Positions 47,564-57,095 of a stretch of 64,000 nucleotides of DNA are shown here, in pieces. Source of the stretch: Brevundimonas poindexterae. Its GTDB lineage: Bacteria; Pseudomonadota; Alphaproteobacteria; Caulobacterales; Caulobacteraceae. The translations under genes were made by a program, and so were the position numbers. The notes below the pieces were generated by a model. That model did no database searches. It had not been told where the DNA came from and saw only the letters and a list, made by a program, of their open reading frames with translations. Within the stretch, counting starts at the first letter, position 1. Each line of letters begins with the position of its first letter. The stretch covers positions 682,001-746,000 of the forward strand of contig NZ_JAIVLL010000002.1 of the NCBI RefSeq assembly GCF_020524625.1, in the 5' to 3' direction.

Positions 47564-47588
47564 GGAACGACCGGCAGAGGGCGCCGTT
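47564..47588 (+). promoter_or_regulatory. EcfG/SigT general-stress promoter of the barrel gene
   Basis: GGAAC at 47564-47568 and CGTT at 47585-47588 with exactly 16 bases between match the alphaproteobacterial general-stress consensus fully. The next start codon is 72 bases after the -10 element, which gives a 5' UTR of about 65 bases. Confidence 0.65.
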
Positions 47589-47659
47589 GTCTGGCCCGGA
47601 GGGGTAATCGGAACAGAGCCCGGGTGGAGACGCCCGGCAAATCAAGAGGATTGAACGGG

Positions 47660-48505
47660 ATGAAGACTTCCCTCTACACCGGGATCGCCCTGGCCACCGT
47701 TATGGCCGCCGGCCTCGCCACCCCCGCCCTGGCCCAATCCACCTCCGACTGGAGCGGCCCCTACATCGGCGTCTACGGCGGCTACCTGGAAGGTCAGGAT
47801 GACGCGAACGAAAGCCTGGTTTTCGACCGCGATTTCGATGGTGAATTTGACGACACCGTCGTGCTGAACGGCACCACCAACAGCGCCTTCAGCCCGGGCT
47901 CCTGCCCTGACACCGCCAATGGTTCGACCCCGGGCGCCCGCTGCACCAAGGACGACGGCGGCGTCGAAGGCGGCGTGCGCCTCGGATACGACATGCAGTT
48001 CGGCAACTGGGTTGTCGGCGCCGTCGGCGAAGTTTCGGCCGTCGACGCCAAGGACAGCGTGACCTCGTTCAGCACCACGCCGGCCTCCTACACCATGGTG
48101 CGCGATCTGGAGCACACCGCCGCCCTGCGGGCCCGCATCGGCTATGCGGCCGGTCCGGTCCTGTTCTACGGCACGGGCGGCGTGGCCTATGGCAAGGTGA
48201 ACAACCGGTTCCAGACCACCAATGGTGCCAACAGCTTCACCGAGCAGACCAATGAGGACGACGCCGACGGCTACCAGTACGGCGCCGGCATGGAATGGAA
48301 GCTGGCCCCCAATCTGACGCTGGTGGGGGAATATCTCTACACCAGCCTCGAGGCCGGGGACTATGTGGTGCGTGCGGGACCAGGCACGGCCGGCCCGACC
48401 AACCCCTTTATCCTGCCGCCGAACACGGCCGGGACCGACATCGCCCGCAGCAACGGTGATTTCGACTACCACGGCTTCCGTCTGGGCATGAACGTCCGCT
48501 TCTAG
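47660..48505 (+). CDS. Outer-membrane beta-barrel protein
   Basis: This 281-residue protein has a clean Sec signal (cleaved near ATPALAQ, residue 25) and a mature part starting DWSGPYIGVYGGY, the typical first strand of OmpA-like and Omp25/31 barrels. Alternating aromatic and small residues continue, and the chain ends in FRLGMNVRF with a terminal Phe for BAM recognition. There are two Cys in the first loop. It is probably driven by the general-stress promoter upstream and is followed by a 13-base-pair terminator. Ligand unknown. Confidence 0.88.
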   Translation: MKTSLYTGIALATVMAAGLATPALAQSTSDWSGPYIGVYGGYLEGQDDANESLVFDRDFDGEFDDTVVLNGTTNSAFSPGSCPDTANGSTPGARCTKDDGGVEGGVRLGYDMQFGNWVVGAVGEVSAVDAKDSVTSFSTTPASYTMVRDLEHTAALRARIGYAAGPVLFYGTGGVAYGKVNNRFQTTNGANSFTEQTNEDDADGYQYGAGMEWKLAPNLTLVGEYLYTSLEAGDYVVRAGPGTAGPTNPFILPPNTAGTDIARSNGDFDYHGFRLGMNVRF

Positions 48506-48530
48506 GACCTGCCTGGTCGATGACCGACAG

Positions 48531-48570
48531 GGGGCCGGACCGGTGAAAGCCGGTCCGGCCCCTTCTGTTT
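48531..48570 (+). terminator. Intrinsic terminator of the barrel gene
   Basis: GGGGCCGGACCGG (48531-48543) pairs perfectly with CCGGTCCGGCCCC (48550-48562) and is followed by TTCTGTTT. The loop is TGAAAG. Confidence 0.8.
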
Positions 48571-48702
48571 CAACGCTGTTTCATCTCTCTGGTGACGCGG
48601 CGGGCGAGGGGATGGTCACAGGGCTTTCCCTTTGTCGCGCGCCGATCTAGTCATCAGGGTCACACCGGCGGTGAAGAGCCGCGCCGAAGAGACCCCATCC
48701 GC

Positions 48703-51700
48703 ATGTCCCGCGACGTCGCATCCCCGTCTTCCTCCTCCGCTAACGCCTCGCTGGAGGTCCTGTGCGCAGGGTTCGAAAAGGCCACGGGGGAGACAGTCGA
48801 CGCCCTTGTGAAGGCCTTTCTGGCCGAGGCGCTGGAAGACTACGATGCCGACGAGACTCCCGACATCGACCTTGAGGATCTGGGCGCCCTTCTGGCCGAG
48901 GCCTGGACGACGGCTGCCGAGCGCAAGGCCGGCGAGCCCGCCCGCATCCAGGTCGGCCCCCTGCATGGCGCGGGTGGCCGGACCACGGGCTTTGATCGCA
49001 TCCTGATCGTTCAGGACGACCGCCCCTTCCTGGTCGACAGCGTCATGGGCGAACTGGCCGAGACCGGCGTCTCGGTGCGCGCCATGTTCCACCCGATCGC
49101 CGACGTCACCCGGGACGGCGACGGCCACCGCAAGGCCGGCGACGGCCAGACGCGGGAATCCGTCATCATCGTCGTCATGGACCCCCTGCCGCAGGAGCGC
49201 CGCGACAGTCTGGGCGAGGGCCTGTCCACCACCCTGACCGACGTGGCGGCGGCGACCGCGGACCACAAGGCCATGCGCGCCCTCATGGCCCGCTCGGTCG
49301 CCCATCTGGAAGCCCATCCCGCCGGGGTCGACCCGGCCGTGGTGGCCGAGACAGTGGCCTTCCTCAACTGGCTGAATGACGACCATTTCGTCTTCCTCGG
49401 CGCCCGCGACTATGACTATCCGCGCTCGGCGGACGGCGGCTATGAGGCCGAAGCGCCCCTGTCGCAGTCGGGCGAGGGTCTGGGCGTCCTGCGCGATCCC
49501 GAGCGCACCGTGTTGCGCCGCGCCAATGAGCCGGCGGTCCTGACCCGCCAGATGAAGCGCCAGCTCGACCTGTCGGATCCGGTCACCGTGGCCAAGGCCA
49601 ATGCCCGGTCCCGCGTCCACCGCCGCGCCTATATGGACTATATCGGCGTCAAGCGGTTCGGCCCCGACGGGCGGCCCTCGGGCGAGACCCGCTTCGTCGG
49701 CCTGTTCACGGCCGAGGCCTATGACCGTGTCGCCTCCCAGGTGCCGCTGATCCGTCGCAAGGTTGAGCGGGCGCTGGAACGGGCCGGCAAGGCCGGCAGC
49801 GGCCACAGCCACAAGCGGCTGAAGAACATCCTCGAGAATTATCCGCGCGACGAGCTGTTCCAGGTGACCGAGGACGAGCTGCTGTCCATCGCGCTCGGCA
49901 TCCTGCACCTGTACGACCGGCCCCGCATCCGCCTGTTCACGCGGAACGACCCGTTCGACCGGTTCGTCTCCATCCTCGCCTTCATCCCGCGCGAGCGCTT
50001 CCACGCCTCGCTGCGCGAACAGATCGGCCGGATTTTGGCCCGGGCCTGGGGCGGGCGGCTTTCGGCTTGGTATCCGCAGCTGTCCGACGCGCCGCTGGTG
50101 CGCATCCACTACATCATCGGGGTCACGCCCGGCGATCACCCGGTGCCCGATGCCCAGGCGCTGGAAGCCGAGGTCACCGAAGCCGGTCGCGGCTGGCCCG
50201 AGCGGTTCGAGGCGGCGCTTCGGGCGGCGGGCGTCGACGACGTGGCCGTGGGGCCCCTCAGCACCCGCTGGACCGAGGCCTTCGGCACCGCCTATCGCGA
50301 CCGCTATTCGGCGGCCGAGGCGGTCATCGACCTGGAACAGTTTGACCAGCTGAACAGCACCGGCGAGCGCGACGGGGGCGAGCCGATCGCGGTGCGCGCC
50401 TTCCGCACCGACGAGGACACGCCGCTCCAGTTCCGCTTCAAGCTCTACCACCGCGGCGATGCGGTGCCGCTGTCGGACGTGCTGCCGGTGCTGGCGGACA
50501 TGGGCCTGAAGACGCTCGAGGAATGGGGCCACACCATTCGTCCGCAGGGCGATGTGCCGATCCACATCCACGAGTTCCTGCTGGAAGACCCGCGCGGCGA
50601 AAAGCTCAGCTTTGCCGATGTGAAGGGGCCCTTCGAGGCCGCGGTCTCGGCTGTCTGGTCAGGACACACCGAGAGCGACGGCCTGAACCGTCTGGTCATC
50701 GAGCTGGGCATCGGCTGGCGCGAGGCCGCCCTGATCCGCACCCTGTGCCGCTATCGCCAGCAGACCGGCATGGATCCCAGCCAGTCGGTGCAGGAAGAGG
50801 CCCTCTACCTCTATCCCGACGTGGCGCGTGGCCTGCTGGACCTGTTCCGGCTGAAATTCGACCCGGATGCCGCCGAAGGGGACGGCCGGTTCGACAAGGT
50901 CTCGGAGCTGAACGCCCGCCTCGACCAGCAGCTGCAGGCGGTCAAGAGCCTCGATCACGACCGCGCCCTGCGCCGTCTGACCCATCTGGTGCGCGCCACC
51001 ATGCGCACCAACTATTACATCCGCGACGATCAGGGCCGGCCGCAGCCGCACATCTCGATCAAGATTGCCTCGCGCGAACTCGACGACCTGCCACTGCCCA
51101 AGCCCTATCGGGAAATCTTCGTCTGGGCGCCGCATATCGAGGGTGTCCACCTGCGTTTCGGGCCGGTGGCGCGCGGCGGCCTGCGCTGGTCGGACCGGCG
51201 CGAGGATTTCCGCACCGAGGTGCTTGGTTTGGTGAAGGCCCAGCAGGTCAAGAACGCGGTGATCGTGCCCGTGGGGTCGAAGGGCTGCTTCTATCCCAAG
51301 AACCTGCCCCAGATCGTGCGCGCCGGCGGCGACCGCGACGCCCAGCAGGCCGAAGCCATTCGTGCCTACAAGACCTTCCTGTCAGGCATGCTCGACATCA
51401 CCGACAACATCGCCGCCGACGGCTCGGTGGTGACGCCGGATCGCATCGTGCGCTGGGAAGGCGACGATCCCTATCTGGTCGTGGCCGCCGACAAGGGCAC
51501 AGCCACCTTCTCGGACATCGCCAATGGTGTCTCGGCCGACTACGGCTTCTGGCTGGGTGACGCCTTCGCCTCGGGCGGATCGGTCGGCTATGACCACAAG
51601 GCCATGGGCATCACGGCGCGCGGCGCCTGGGAAGCGGTCAAGCGCCACTTCCGCGAGATGGGCCGGGACATCCAGACTGAGCCCTTCACGGCCGTCGGCG

Positions 51701-53622
51701 TGGGCGACATGTCGGGCGATGTGTTCGGTAACGGCATGCTGCTGTCGAACCAGACGCGCCTGCTGGCCGCCTTCGACCACCGCGACATCTTCCTCGACCC
51801 CGATCCCGATCCGGCGACCAGCTGGGCCGAGCGCAAGCGGCTGTTCGACCTGCCCCGTTCGTCCTGGCAGGACTATGACGCCAAAAAGATCTCGAAGGGC
51901 GGCGGCGTCTTCTCGCGCGGCGAAAAGTCGATCCCGCTGACACCCGAGGTCCGCGCCATGCTGGACATCGAGGACGAGGCCCTGGATCCGCAGAGCCTGA
52001 TCCGCGCCATCCTCAAGGCGCCCGCCGAGCTGCTCTATCTCGGGGGCATCGGCACCTATGTGAAGTCGGTCCACGAGACCGACGCCCAGGTGGGTGACAA
52101 GACCAATGACCCGCTGCGCGTCAATGCCGAGGACCTGCGGGTCAAGGTGGTGGGCGAAGGCGCCAATCTGGGCCTGACCCAGGCCGCCCGCATCGCCTTT
52201 GCCCTCAAGGGCCGCGACGAGGGCGGTGGCCGCATCAATACGGACGCCATCGATAATTCGGCCGGCGTCGATACCTCGGACCATGAGGTCAACATCAAGA
52301 TCCTCGTGGGTTCGGCCATCCAGTCGGGCGCGCTCAAGCCCGACGACCGCAATCCCCTGCTGGCCGAGATGACCGAAGAGGTCGGCGAAAAGGTTCTGGC
52401 GCACAACTATGACCAGACCCTCGCCCTGACCCTCCAGGCCGACGAAGGGGCCGGCGCGCTCGACGCCCAGCAGCGGTTCATGCAGCTGCTGGGCACGCGC
52501 GGGCGTCTGGACCGGCGGGTCGAGGGCCTGCCGGACGATGTTCGCCTGTCAGAGATGAAGGCCATTGGTCAGGCCCTGACCCGGCCCGAACTGGCGGTGC
52601 TCACCGCCTATTCCAAGATCGAGCTGTTCGACGAGATCGTGGCCTCGACCGCGCCGGACGATCCCTTCTTCCGCGAGACCCTGAGCCGCTATTTCCCCGA
52701 GCCGCTCGAGCGCTTTGGCGAGGAAATGCAGTCGCACCGGCTGCGTCGCGAGATCATCGCGACCGTGCTCAGCAACGAGATCGTCAATATGGCGGGGGCG
52801 ACCTTCCCCGAGCGGCTGAAGCGCAGCGCCGAGGTCGGCGCCGGACCGATGGTGCTGGCCTTTGAAGCCGCCCGTCGCATCTTCCGTCTCGACGAGGCCT
52901 GGGACGCCATCTCGGCCCTCGATCTGAAGATTTCGTCCGGGGCCCAGATCGCCCTCTACCGCGAGGTGGCGACCGTCCTGCGCCGCCTGACCTTCTGGCT
53001 GGCCAAGCGCGCGGCGCGCCCCGGCATGACCGTCAGTGCGCTGATCGACACCTACCGCCCGCTGGCCGACGCCTTGCGGGCCGAGGAAGGCGAAGTCCTG
53101 TCCCGCTTCGAACAGGGACGGCTGGACGACCGCATCCGCAGCTTCGTGGCGCTGGGCGTGGCCGAGGACATGGCCCGCGACATCGCCCTGCTGCGGCCGC
53201 AGGTGGCCGTGGCGGATATCGGCGATCTGGCCCAGGAAGCGGGCTGGGACGCGCCGTCGATGGCGCGGCTGTACCACCAGGTCGGGGCGGCCTTTGACCT
53301 CGACCGGTTGCGGTTCGCTGCCGGCCAGGTGCCGTCCGTCGACCATTTTGATCGTCTGGCGGTGCGCCGTCTGATCCAGGACTTCATGGCCGAGCAGATG
53401 ATCCTGACCCGCGCCGTGGCCAAGGCTTCGGATCCCAAGGTCGGCCGCACCGAAGCCACGGCCGAGGCGGCGGTGGATGCCTGGATCGGCCACCGGCTGG
53501 AGATCGTCGAGGGCGTGCGTGCCTCGGTTGACGAGATCGAACAGTCGGGTCAGGGCTGGACGTTCGCCAAGCTGACCATTGCCAATGCGACGATCCGCGA
53601 GGTGGCCACCTCGGCGGGCTGA
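48703..53622 (+). CDS. gdhZ: NAD-specific glutamate dehydrogenase, large type
   Basis: This 1639-residue enzyme belongs to the 180-kDa GDH class and converts glutamate to 2-oxoglutarate and ammonia. The N-terminal half carries ACT-like regulatory regions. The catalytic part (about residues 820-1350) has GGLRWSDRREDFRTEVLGLV, SKGCFYPK, GVGDMSGDVFGNGML and RVKVVGEGANLGLTQ-type NAD contacts. In Caulobacter, GdhZ also helps regulate FtsZ ring breakdown. The start at 48703 gives normal length; 37 earlier codons are ignored. There is no adjacent partner gene. Confidence 0.93.
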   Translation: MSRDVASPSSSSANASLEVLCAGFEKATGETVDALVKAFLAEALEDYDADETPDIDLEDLGALLAEAWTTAAERKAGEPARIQVGPLHGAGGRTTGFDRILIVQDDRPFLVDSVMGELAETGVSVRAMFHPIADVTRDGDGHRKAGDGQTRESVIIVVMDPLPQERRDSLGEGLSTTLTDVAAATADHKAMRALMARSVAHLEAHPAGVDPAVVAETVAFLNWLNDDHFVFLGARDYDYPRSADGGYEAEAPLSQSGEGLGVLRDPERTVLRRANEPAVLTRQMKRQLDLSDPVTVAKANARSRVHRRAYMDYIGVKRFGPDGRPSGETRFVGLFTAEAYDRVASQVPLIRRKVERALERAGKAGSGHSHKRLKNILENYPRDELFQVTEDELLSIALGILHLYDRPRIRLFTRNDPFDRFVSILAFIPRERFHASLREQIGRILARAWGGRLSAWYPQLSDAPLVRIHYIIGVTPGDHPVPDAQALEAEVTEAGRGWPERFEAALRAAGVDDVAVGPLSTRWTEAFGTAYRDRYSAAEAVIDLEQFDQLNSTGERDGGEPIAVRAFRTDEDTPLQFRFKLYHRGDAVPLSDVLPVLADMGLKTLEEWGHTIRPQGDVPIHIHEFLLEDPRGEKLSFADVKGPFEAAVSAVWSGHTESDGLNRLVIELGIGWREAALIRTLCRYRQQTGMDPSQSVQEEALYLYPDVARGLLDLFRLKFDPDAAEGDGRFDKVSELNARLDQQLQAVKSLDHDRALRRLTHLVRATMRTNYYIRDDQGRPQPHISIKIASRELDDLPLPKPYREIFVWAPHIEGVHLRFGPVARGGLRWSDRREDFRTEVLGLVKAQQVKNAVIVPVGSKGCFYPKNLPQIVRAGGDRDAQQAEAIRAYKTFLSGMLDITDNIAADGSVVTPDRIVRWEGDDPYLVVAADKGTATFSDIANGVSADYGFWLGDAFASGGSVGYDHKAMGITARGAWEAVKRHFREMGRDIQTEPFTAVGVGDMSGDVFGNGMLLSNQTRLLAAFDHRDIFLDPDPDPATSWAERKRLFDLPRSSWQDYDAKKISKGGGVFSRGEKSIPLTPEVRAMLDIEDEALDPQSLIRAILKAPAELLYLGGIGTYVKSVHETDAQVGDKTNDPLRVNAEDLRVKVVGEGANLGLTQAARIAFALKGRDEGGGRINTDAIDNSAGVDTSDHEVNIKILVGSAIQSGALKPDDRNPLLAEMTEEVGEKVLAHNYDQTLALTLQADEGAGALDAQQRFMQLLGTRGRLDRRVEGLPDDVRLSEMKAIGQALTRPELAVLTAYSKIELFDEIVASTAPDDPFFRETLSRYFPEPLERFGEEMQSHRLRREIIATVLSNEIVNMAGATFPERLKRSAEVGAGPMVLAFEAARRIFRLDEAWDAISALDLKISSGAQIALYREVATVLRRLTFWLAKRAARPGMTVSALIDTYRPLADALRAEEGEVLSRFEQGRLDDRIRSFVALGVAEDMARDIALLRPQVAVADIGDLAQEAGWDAPSMARLYHQVGAAFDLDRLRFAAGQVPSVDHFDRLAVRRLIQDFMAEQMILTRAVAKASDPKVGRTEATAEAAVDAWIGHRLEIVEGVRASVDEIEQSGQGWTFAKLTIANATIREVATSAG

Positions 53623-53655
53623 GGCCCGCCGTCGGCCGACAGGGGAGGGGAGAGC

Positions 53656-54120
53656 ATGCCGCGCAAGTTCCTGGTGGTCGTCGATGACAGCCCCGAATTC
53701 GAGACGGCCCTGCGTTATGCAGCGCGGCGCGCGCGCTCCACGGGCGGGCGGCTGGCGCTCCTGCGGGTCATCGGCCACGGATCGGATGCCCACTGGTCGG
53801 GTGTGCGCGACGAGATCGACCGCCAGCTGCGTGAGGAAGCCGAGGCCCTGCTGATGCGGCTGGGCGAGGAGGCGACCGAGCGGGCCGGCGCCCCGCCCCT
53901 GTTCCTGATCGAGGAAGGCGACCCGATCGGGGCCATCCGCAAGGTCATCGACGACGATCCGGACATCAAGATCCTGATCCTGGCCGCCGGCAGCGGCAAC
54001 CGGGGCCCGGGACCGCTGATCAGCGCCCTGCTGAAGCAGGGCTCGCTGGGCGGGCGCAAACTGCCCGTGACGATCGTCCCGGGTGAGCTCAGCGAAAGCG
54101 AAGTCGAGGACCTGGCCTGA
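53656..54120 (+). CDS. Universal stress protein family protein
   Basis: This 154-residue protein has the UspA fold: FLVVVDDSPEFETALRYAARRA at the start, then a late nucleotide-loop like ILAAGSGNRGPGPLISALL. That GxxGxG-type motif suggests ATP binding. It starts 33 bases after gdhZ with a GGGGAGGGG ribosome site, and might share its transcript. Confidence 0.88.
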   Translation: MPRKFLVVVDDSPEFETALRYAARRARSTGGRLALLRVIGHGSDAHWSGVRDEIDRQLREEAEALLMRLGEEATERAGAPPLFLIEEGDPIGAIRKVIDDDPDIKILILAAGSGNRGPGPLISALLKQGSLGGRKLPVTIVPGELSESEVEDLA

Positions 54121-54207
54121 GGGTTGGAGCGCCGACGCTCGACGCGCGGCGTCTCGTCGCTTGAGCCGGCCCTTGAATGCGTCGGGCAGGGGGCGCATGT
54201 CAGCGGC

Positions 54208-54771
54208 ATGTTCATCCAGACCGAAACCACGCCCAACCCCCAGGCCCTGAAATTCCTGCCCGGACGGGACGTCTCGCCCGATCGCACGCGGGAGTTCCGC
54301 TCGATCGACGAGGCGGCCGCCTCGCCGCTCGCCGAGGCCCTGTTCGAGCTTGAGAATGTGGCCGGTGTGATGCTGGGCGCGGATCATATTGCGGTGACCC
54401 GCGGTGCGGAGGGGCCTGACTGGTCCGAGATGAAGGCGCCGATCCTGGCCGCCATCATGGATCATTTCGTGTCCGGCCGTCCGGTTGTCCGTGAAGGCAC
54501 TGACACCGGCGAGGCGTCAGACGGGGCCGACGACACCGAACTGGTGCAGGAGATCAAGGCCCTGCTCGACAGCCGCATCCGGCCGGCGGTGGCCCAGGAC
54601 GGCGGCGACATCCTGTTCGACTCGTTCGACGAGGCAACCGGCCTGCTGACGCTCCGGATGCGTGGCGCCTGCGCCGGCTGTCCGTCCTCGACGGCGACGC
54701 TCAAGGCGGGGGTGGAGCAGATGATGCGCCACTATATTCCCGAGGTGACCCGGGTCGAACAGACCCTCTAG
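54208..54771 (+). CDS. NifU-like Fe-S carrier (Nfu type)
   Basis: This 187-residue protein has an N-terminal Nfu domain (MFIQTETTPNPQALKFLPG) and a C-terminal NifU domain with the cluster-binding GACAGCPSS (CxxC) near residues 149-157. It hands Fe-S clusters to targets such as MiaB or LipA. The start at 54208 gives the standard N-terminus; a longer upstream frame is ignored. miaB lies 2.9 kb downstream. Confidence 0.93.
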   Translation: MFIQTETTPNPQALKFLPGRDVSPDRTREFRSIDEAAASPLAEALFELENVAGVMLGADHIAVTRGAEGPDWSEMKAPILAAIMDHFVSGRPVVREGTDTGEASDGADDTELVQEIKALLDSRIRPAVAQDGGDILFDSFDEATGLLTLRMRGACAGCPSSTATLKAGVEQMMRHYIPEVTRVEQTL

Positions 54772-54821
54772 GCGATCCAACTTTTTCGTCGCCTGCCGGA
54801 TGCCGCGTGATAAACGGGGGC

Positions 54822-55448
54822 ATGCGACTGTCTGCATCAACCGACGAGGTCAAGGCCCGCATGCAGGCCGAACTGGCGGCACTGGGCGAGGCGCTTGGCC
54901 GCCTGCGCCGGGCCAGCGGCCTGAGCCAGGCCGAGGCCGGCGAGCGGGTCGGCATGACCGGCCAGGGATGGGGCCTCTATGAGTCCGGCAAGCGCGCCGG
55001 CCTGTTCCGCCCCGACATCCAGACCCGCCTGACGGCCGCTCTGGGCGCCACGCCGGAGGCCCTTTCCCTTGAAGCGCCGGCGGCTGGCTCCGACGTCCAC
55101 CCGGCGGGCCGCAGCGAGGGAATGTCGGCGCCGGACCGAGCGTATCGGGCCGAGATGTCTCCGAGCGGGCAAGAAGAAACCTTCACGTTTCATGTCCAGA
55201 CCGAGGAGGTCTGGCCCTGGGCGTCGAGCGGCGTGGTTCTGGTCTGCGATCCGGGCCGCTGGCCCCGACGGGGGCAGGGCTGTGTGATCGAGACCGTCGG
55301 CGGCGAGACCTGGCTGCGGCTGTTCGACGGCGCGGACAGCGACTGGCTGCATCTGCGCGGAGGGGCCGGGGGTCTGGACGAGCAGGGGCGCATCGCCCGC
55401 GCCGAAGTGGCGCGCCTGTCGACCGTCACGGCGCGTCACGAACCATGA
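54822..55448 (+). CDS. XRE regulator with degenerate S24-like C-terminus
   Basis: This 208-residue protein has a helix-turn-helix at about residues 22-75 (LGRLRRASGLSQAEAGERVGMTGQGWGLYESG). The C-terminal part from about residue 120 resembles the LexA/CI-type S24 fold: PWASSGVVLVCDPGRWPRRGQG, then GGETWLRLF. The catalytic Ser and Lys motifs (GDSMxP and VKRL) appear to be lost, so it is probably not self-cleaving. Target genes are unknown. It precedes a second XRE gene by 75 bases. Confidence 0.72.
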   Translation: MRLSASTDEVKARMQAELAALGEALGRLRRASGLSQAEAGERVGMTGQGWGLYESGKRAGLFRPDIQTRLTAALGATPEALSLEAPAAGSDVHPAGRSEGMSAPDRAYRAEMSPSGQEETFTFHVQTEEVWPWASSGVVLVCDPGRWPRRGQGCVIETVGGETWLRLFDGADSDWLHLRGGAGGLDEQGRIARAEVARLSTVTARHEP

Positions 55449-55483
55449 AACATTTGCATTTCAATCGAACTGCGCCTATGAAG

Positions 55484-55518
55484 CGCTCCAATGATCGTGA
55501 AACGATGACGTTGGAGCG
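55484..55518 (+). promoter_or_regulatory. Nested inverted repeat covering the XRE ribosome site
   Basis: Outer arms CGCTCCAA (55484-55491) and TTGGAGCG (55511-55518) are perfect. Inner arms ATCGT (55494-55498) and ACGAT (55502-55506) are perfect around GAA. The right outer arm contains GGAG, the Shine-Dalgarno of the GTG start at 55524. It could be an operator for an XRE dimer or an mRNA hairpin that hides the ribosome site. A weak promoter TTGCAT-N17-TATGAA (55454-55482) would start inside the left arm, favouring the operator view. Confidence 0.65.
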
Positions 55519-55523
55519 AACGG

Positions 55524-55934
55524 GTGCGCAAGCCGGGACAACAGACCAGTCGCGAGGGCACGCCCGTCGATGCGTGGGTCGGGGCGCGGATCGCAGCGCG
55601 CCGGCAGGCACTCGGCCTCTCCCAGACAGCACTGGCCGAGCGGGTCGGAGTCAGCTTTCAGCAGATCCAGAAGTACGAGACGGGCATCAACCGCATTTCG
55701 GCCTCGCGCCTTCATCAGATCGCCGTGGCCCTGGCCGCCGATCCGGGCAGCTTCTTTCCCGCCGGGGCCCCCACGCCGCTGGCCGGGGACGCCACGCCAG
55801 CCGCTGCGGGCGGCAGGGCCAGCCCGGGCGTGCGCCTGATCGAGGCGTTCGGCCATATTCCGCAGCGGCGCGCCCGACAGGCGCTGGTGGTTCTGGCCGA
55901 GGCCCTCGCCCGGAACCCGGCACCCTCGACCTGA
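55524..55934 (+). CDS. XRE family transcriptional regulator
   Basis: This 136-residue regulator has an HTH at about residues 20-75 (RRQALGLSQTALAERVGVSFQQIQKYETG) and a short helical C-terminus ending in RRARQALVVLAEAL. It is clearly a paralog of the gene at 62211, sharing FQQIQKYE, G-NRISAS and the final Arg/Leu helix. GTG 55524 is the start, 7 bases after GGAG. A nested inverted repeat lies directly upstream. The tsaB start is 16 bases downstream. Confidence 0.82.
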   Translation: MRKPGQQTSREGTPVDAWVGARIAARRQALGLSQTALAERVGVSFQQIQKYETGINRISASRLHQIAVALAADPGSFFPAGAPTPLAGDATPAAAGGRASPGVRLIEAFGHIPQRRARQALVVLAEALARNPAPST

Positions 55935-55950
55935 CCGGCAGCGAGGCCGC

Positions 55951-56646
55951 ATGACTGTGCTGGTTCTGGATACAGCCCAGGGCCTGTGCACCGTGGCCTT
56001 GGGGCAGGGGGGGCAGGTCATCGCTTCGCGCTCCGAGCCCATGACGCGCGGTCATCAGGAGCGCCTGCCGGTGCTGGTCGAGACCGTTTTGGCGGAGGCC
56101 GGGCTGGAGGCCTCGGCGCTTTCGGCTGTGGCGGCCACCCGGGGCCCGGGCTCGTTCACCGGCCTGCGTGTCGGCCTTGCCTTTGCCCAGGGGCTGGCCG
56201 CGGCTACCGGCGCCACGGGGCTGGGCCTGTCCTCGCTCGAGGCCCTCGCGGTTCAGGCGGTGCTCGCCGATCCGGATGGCGCCTCCCCCATCGCGGCGGT
56301 CATGGATGCCCGGCGGGGTCAGGTCTATCTGGCCCTGTGGGGCGGGCCTGAAGGGCGCCTGCCCGGGCCCCCGATCCAGCCGCCGACGGCGCTGAGTCTC
56401 GCCGATGCAGAGGCCTTGCTGGCCCCGCATCGCCCCCGCGCCATCGGCAGCGGCGCGGCGCTGGTCGAAGGCGGCGTGGCAGAGGTCCATGTCGTGGACG
56501 GGCCCGACCCGGCTGCCCTCGTGCATCTGGCCACAGCTCTCTCGGATACGTCGTCCGAAACCGGGCTTGAACCCCTCTATCTGCGGGCGCCGGATGCGAC
56601 CCCGCCCACGCGCCTGCCGGGTCAGCCCCGACCGGACCGGGCATGA
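55951..56646 (+). CDS. tsaB: tRNA threonylcarbamoyladenosine protein TsaB
   Basis: This 231-residue ASKHA-fold protein is the scaffold of the TsaBDE complex that makes t6A37 in tRNA. It starts with VLVLDTAQGLCTVAL and has TRGPGSFTGLRVGLAFAQGLA near residue 64, and lacks the metal-site His motif of TsaD. rimI overlaps its end by 4 bases, the conserved tsaB-rimI pair. Confidence 0.93.
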   Translation: MTVLVLDTAQGLCTVALGQGGQVIASRSEPMTRGHQERLPVLVETVLAEAGLEASALSAVAATRGPGSFTGLRVGLAFAQGLAAATGATGLGLSSLEALAVQAVLADPDGASPIAAVMDARRGQVYLALWGGPEGRLPGPPIQPPTALSLADAEALLAPHRPRAIGSGAALVEGGVAEVHVVDGPDPAALVHLATALSDTSSETGLEPLYLRAPDATPPTRLPGQPRPDRA

Positions 56647-57068
56647 CCGTCGACCCCCGCGCCCTGGCCGACATCCACGCGCGGTCCATCTCCCCGGCGT
56701 GGAGTGCGACGGCTCTCACCGAGCTGCTGGCACAGGACGGTGTCTGGGCCGAAACGGCGCCGGACGGCTTCGTCCTGATGCGACAGGCGGACGACGAAGC
56801 CGAGGTGCTGACCCTCGCCGTCCTGCCCGAAGCGCGGCGTCAGGGTCGGGGGAGGGCGCTGATGCAGTCCGCCCTCGCCACCTGCCGGACGCGGGGTGTC
56901 TCGCAGGTGTTTCTGGAGGTCGCCGCCGACAATCCGGGGGCCCAGGCGCTCTATCGTTCGCTGGGCATGACCGAGGGCGGGCGTCGTCGGGCCTACTATG
57001 CGCGCCCCGATGGCCCTGCCGTCGATGCGCTTATTCTGACGCTCGACCTGGCCCAGGTGCTTCCCTAG
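56643..57068 (+). CDS. rimI: Ribosomal-protein-alanine acetyltransferase RimI
   Basis: This 141-residue GNAT enzyme acetylates the N-terminus of ribosomal protein S18. It shows LTLAVLPEARRQGRGRALMQ (acetyl-CoA loop) near residue 58 and NPGAQALYRSLGMTEGGRRRAYY near 97. It is coupled to tsaB, and fur follows 27 bases later. Confidence 0.9.
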   Translation: MTVDPRALADIHARSISPAWSATALTELLAQDGVWAETAPDGFVLMRQADDEAEVLTLAVLPEARRQGRGRALMQSALATCRTRGVSQVFLEVAADNPGAQALYRSLGMTEGGRRRAYYARPDGPAVDALILTLDLAQVLP

Positions 57069-57095
57069 AGCGGATCAAGGCCCTATCCTTTCTGC

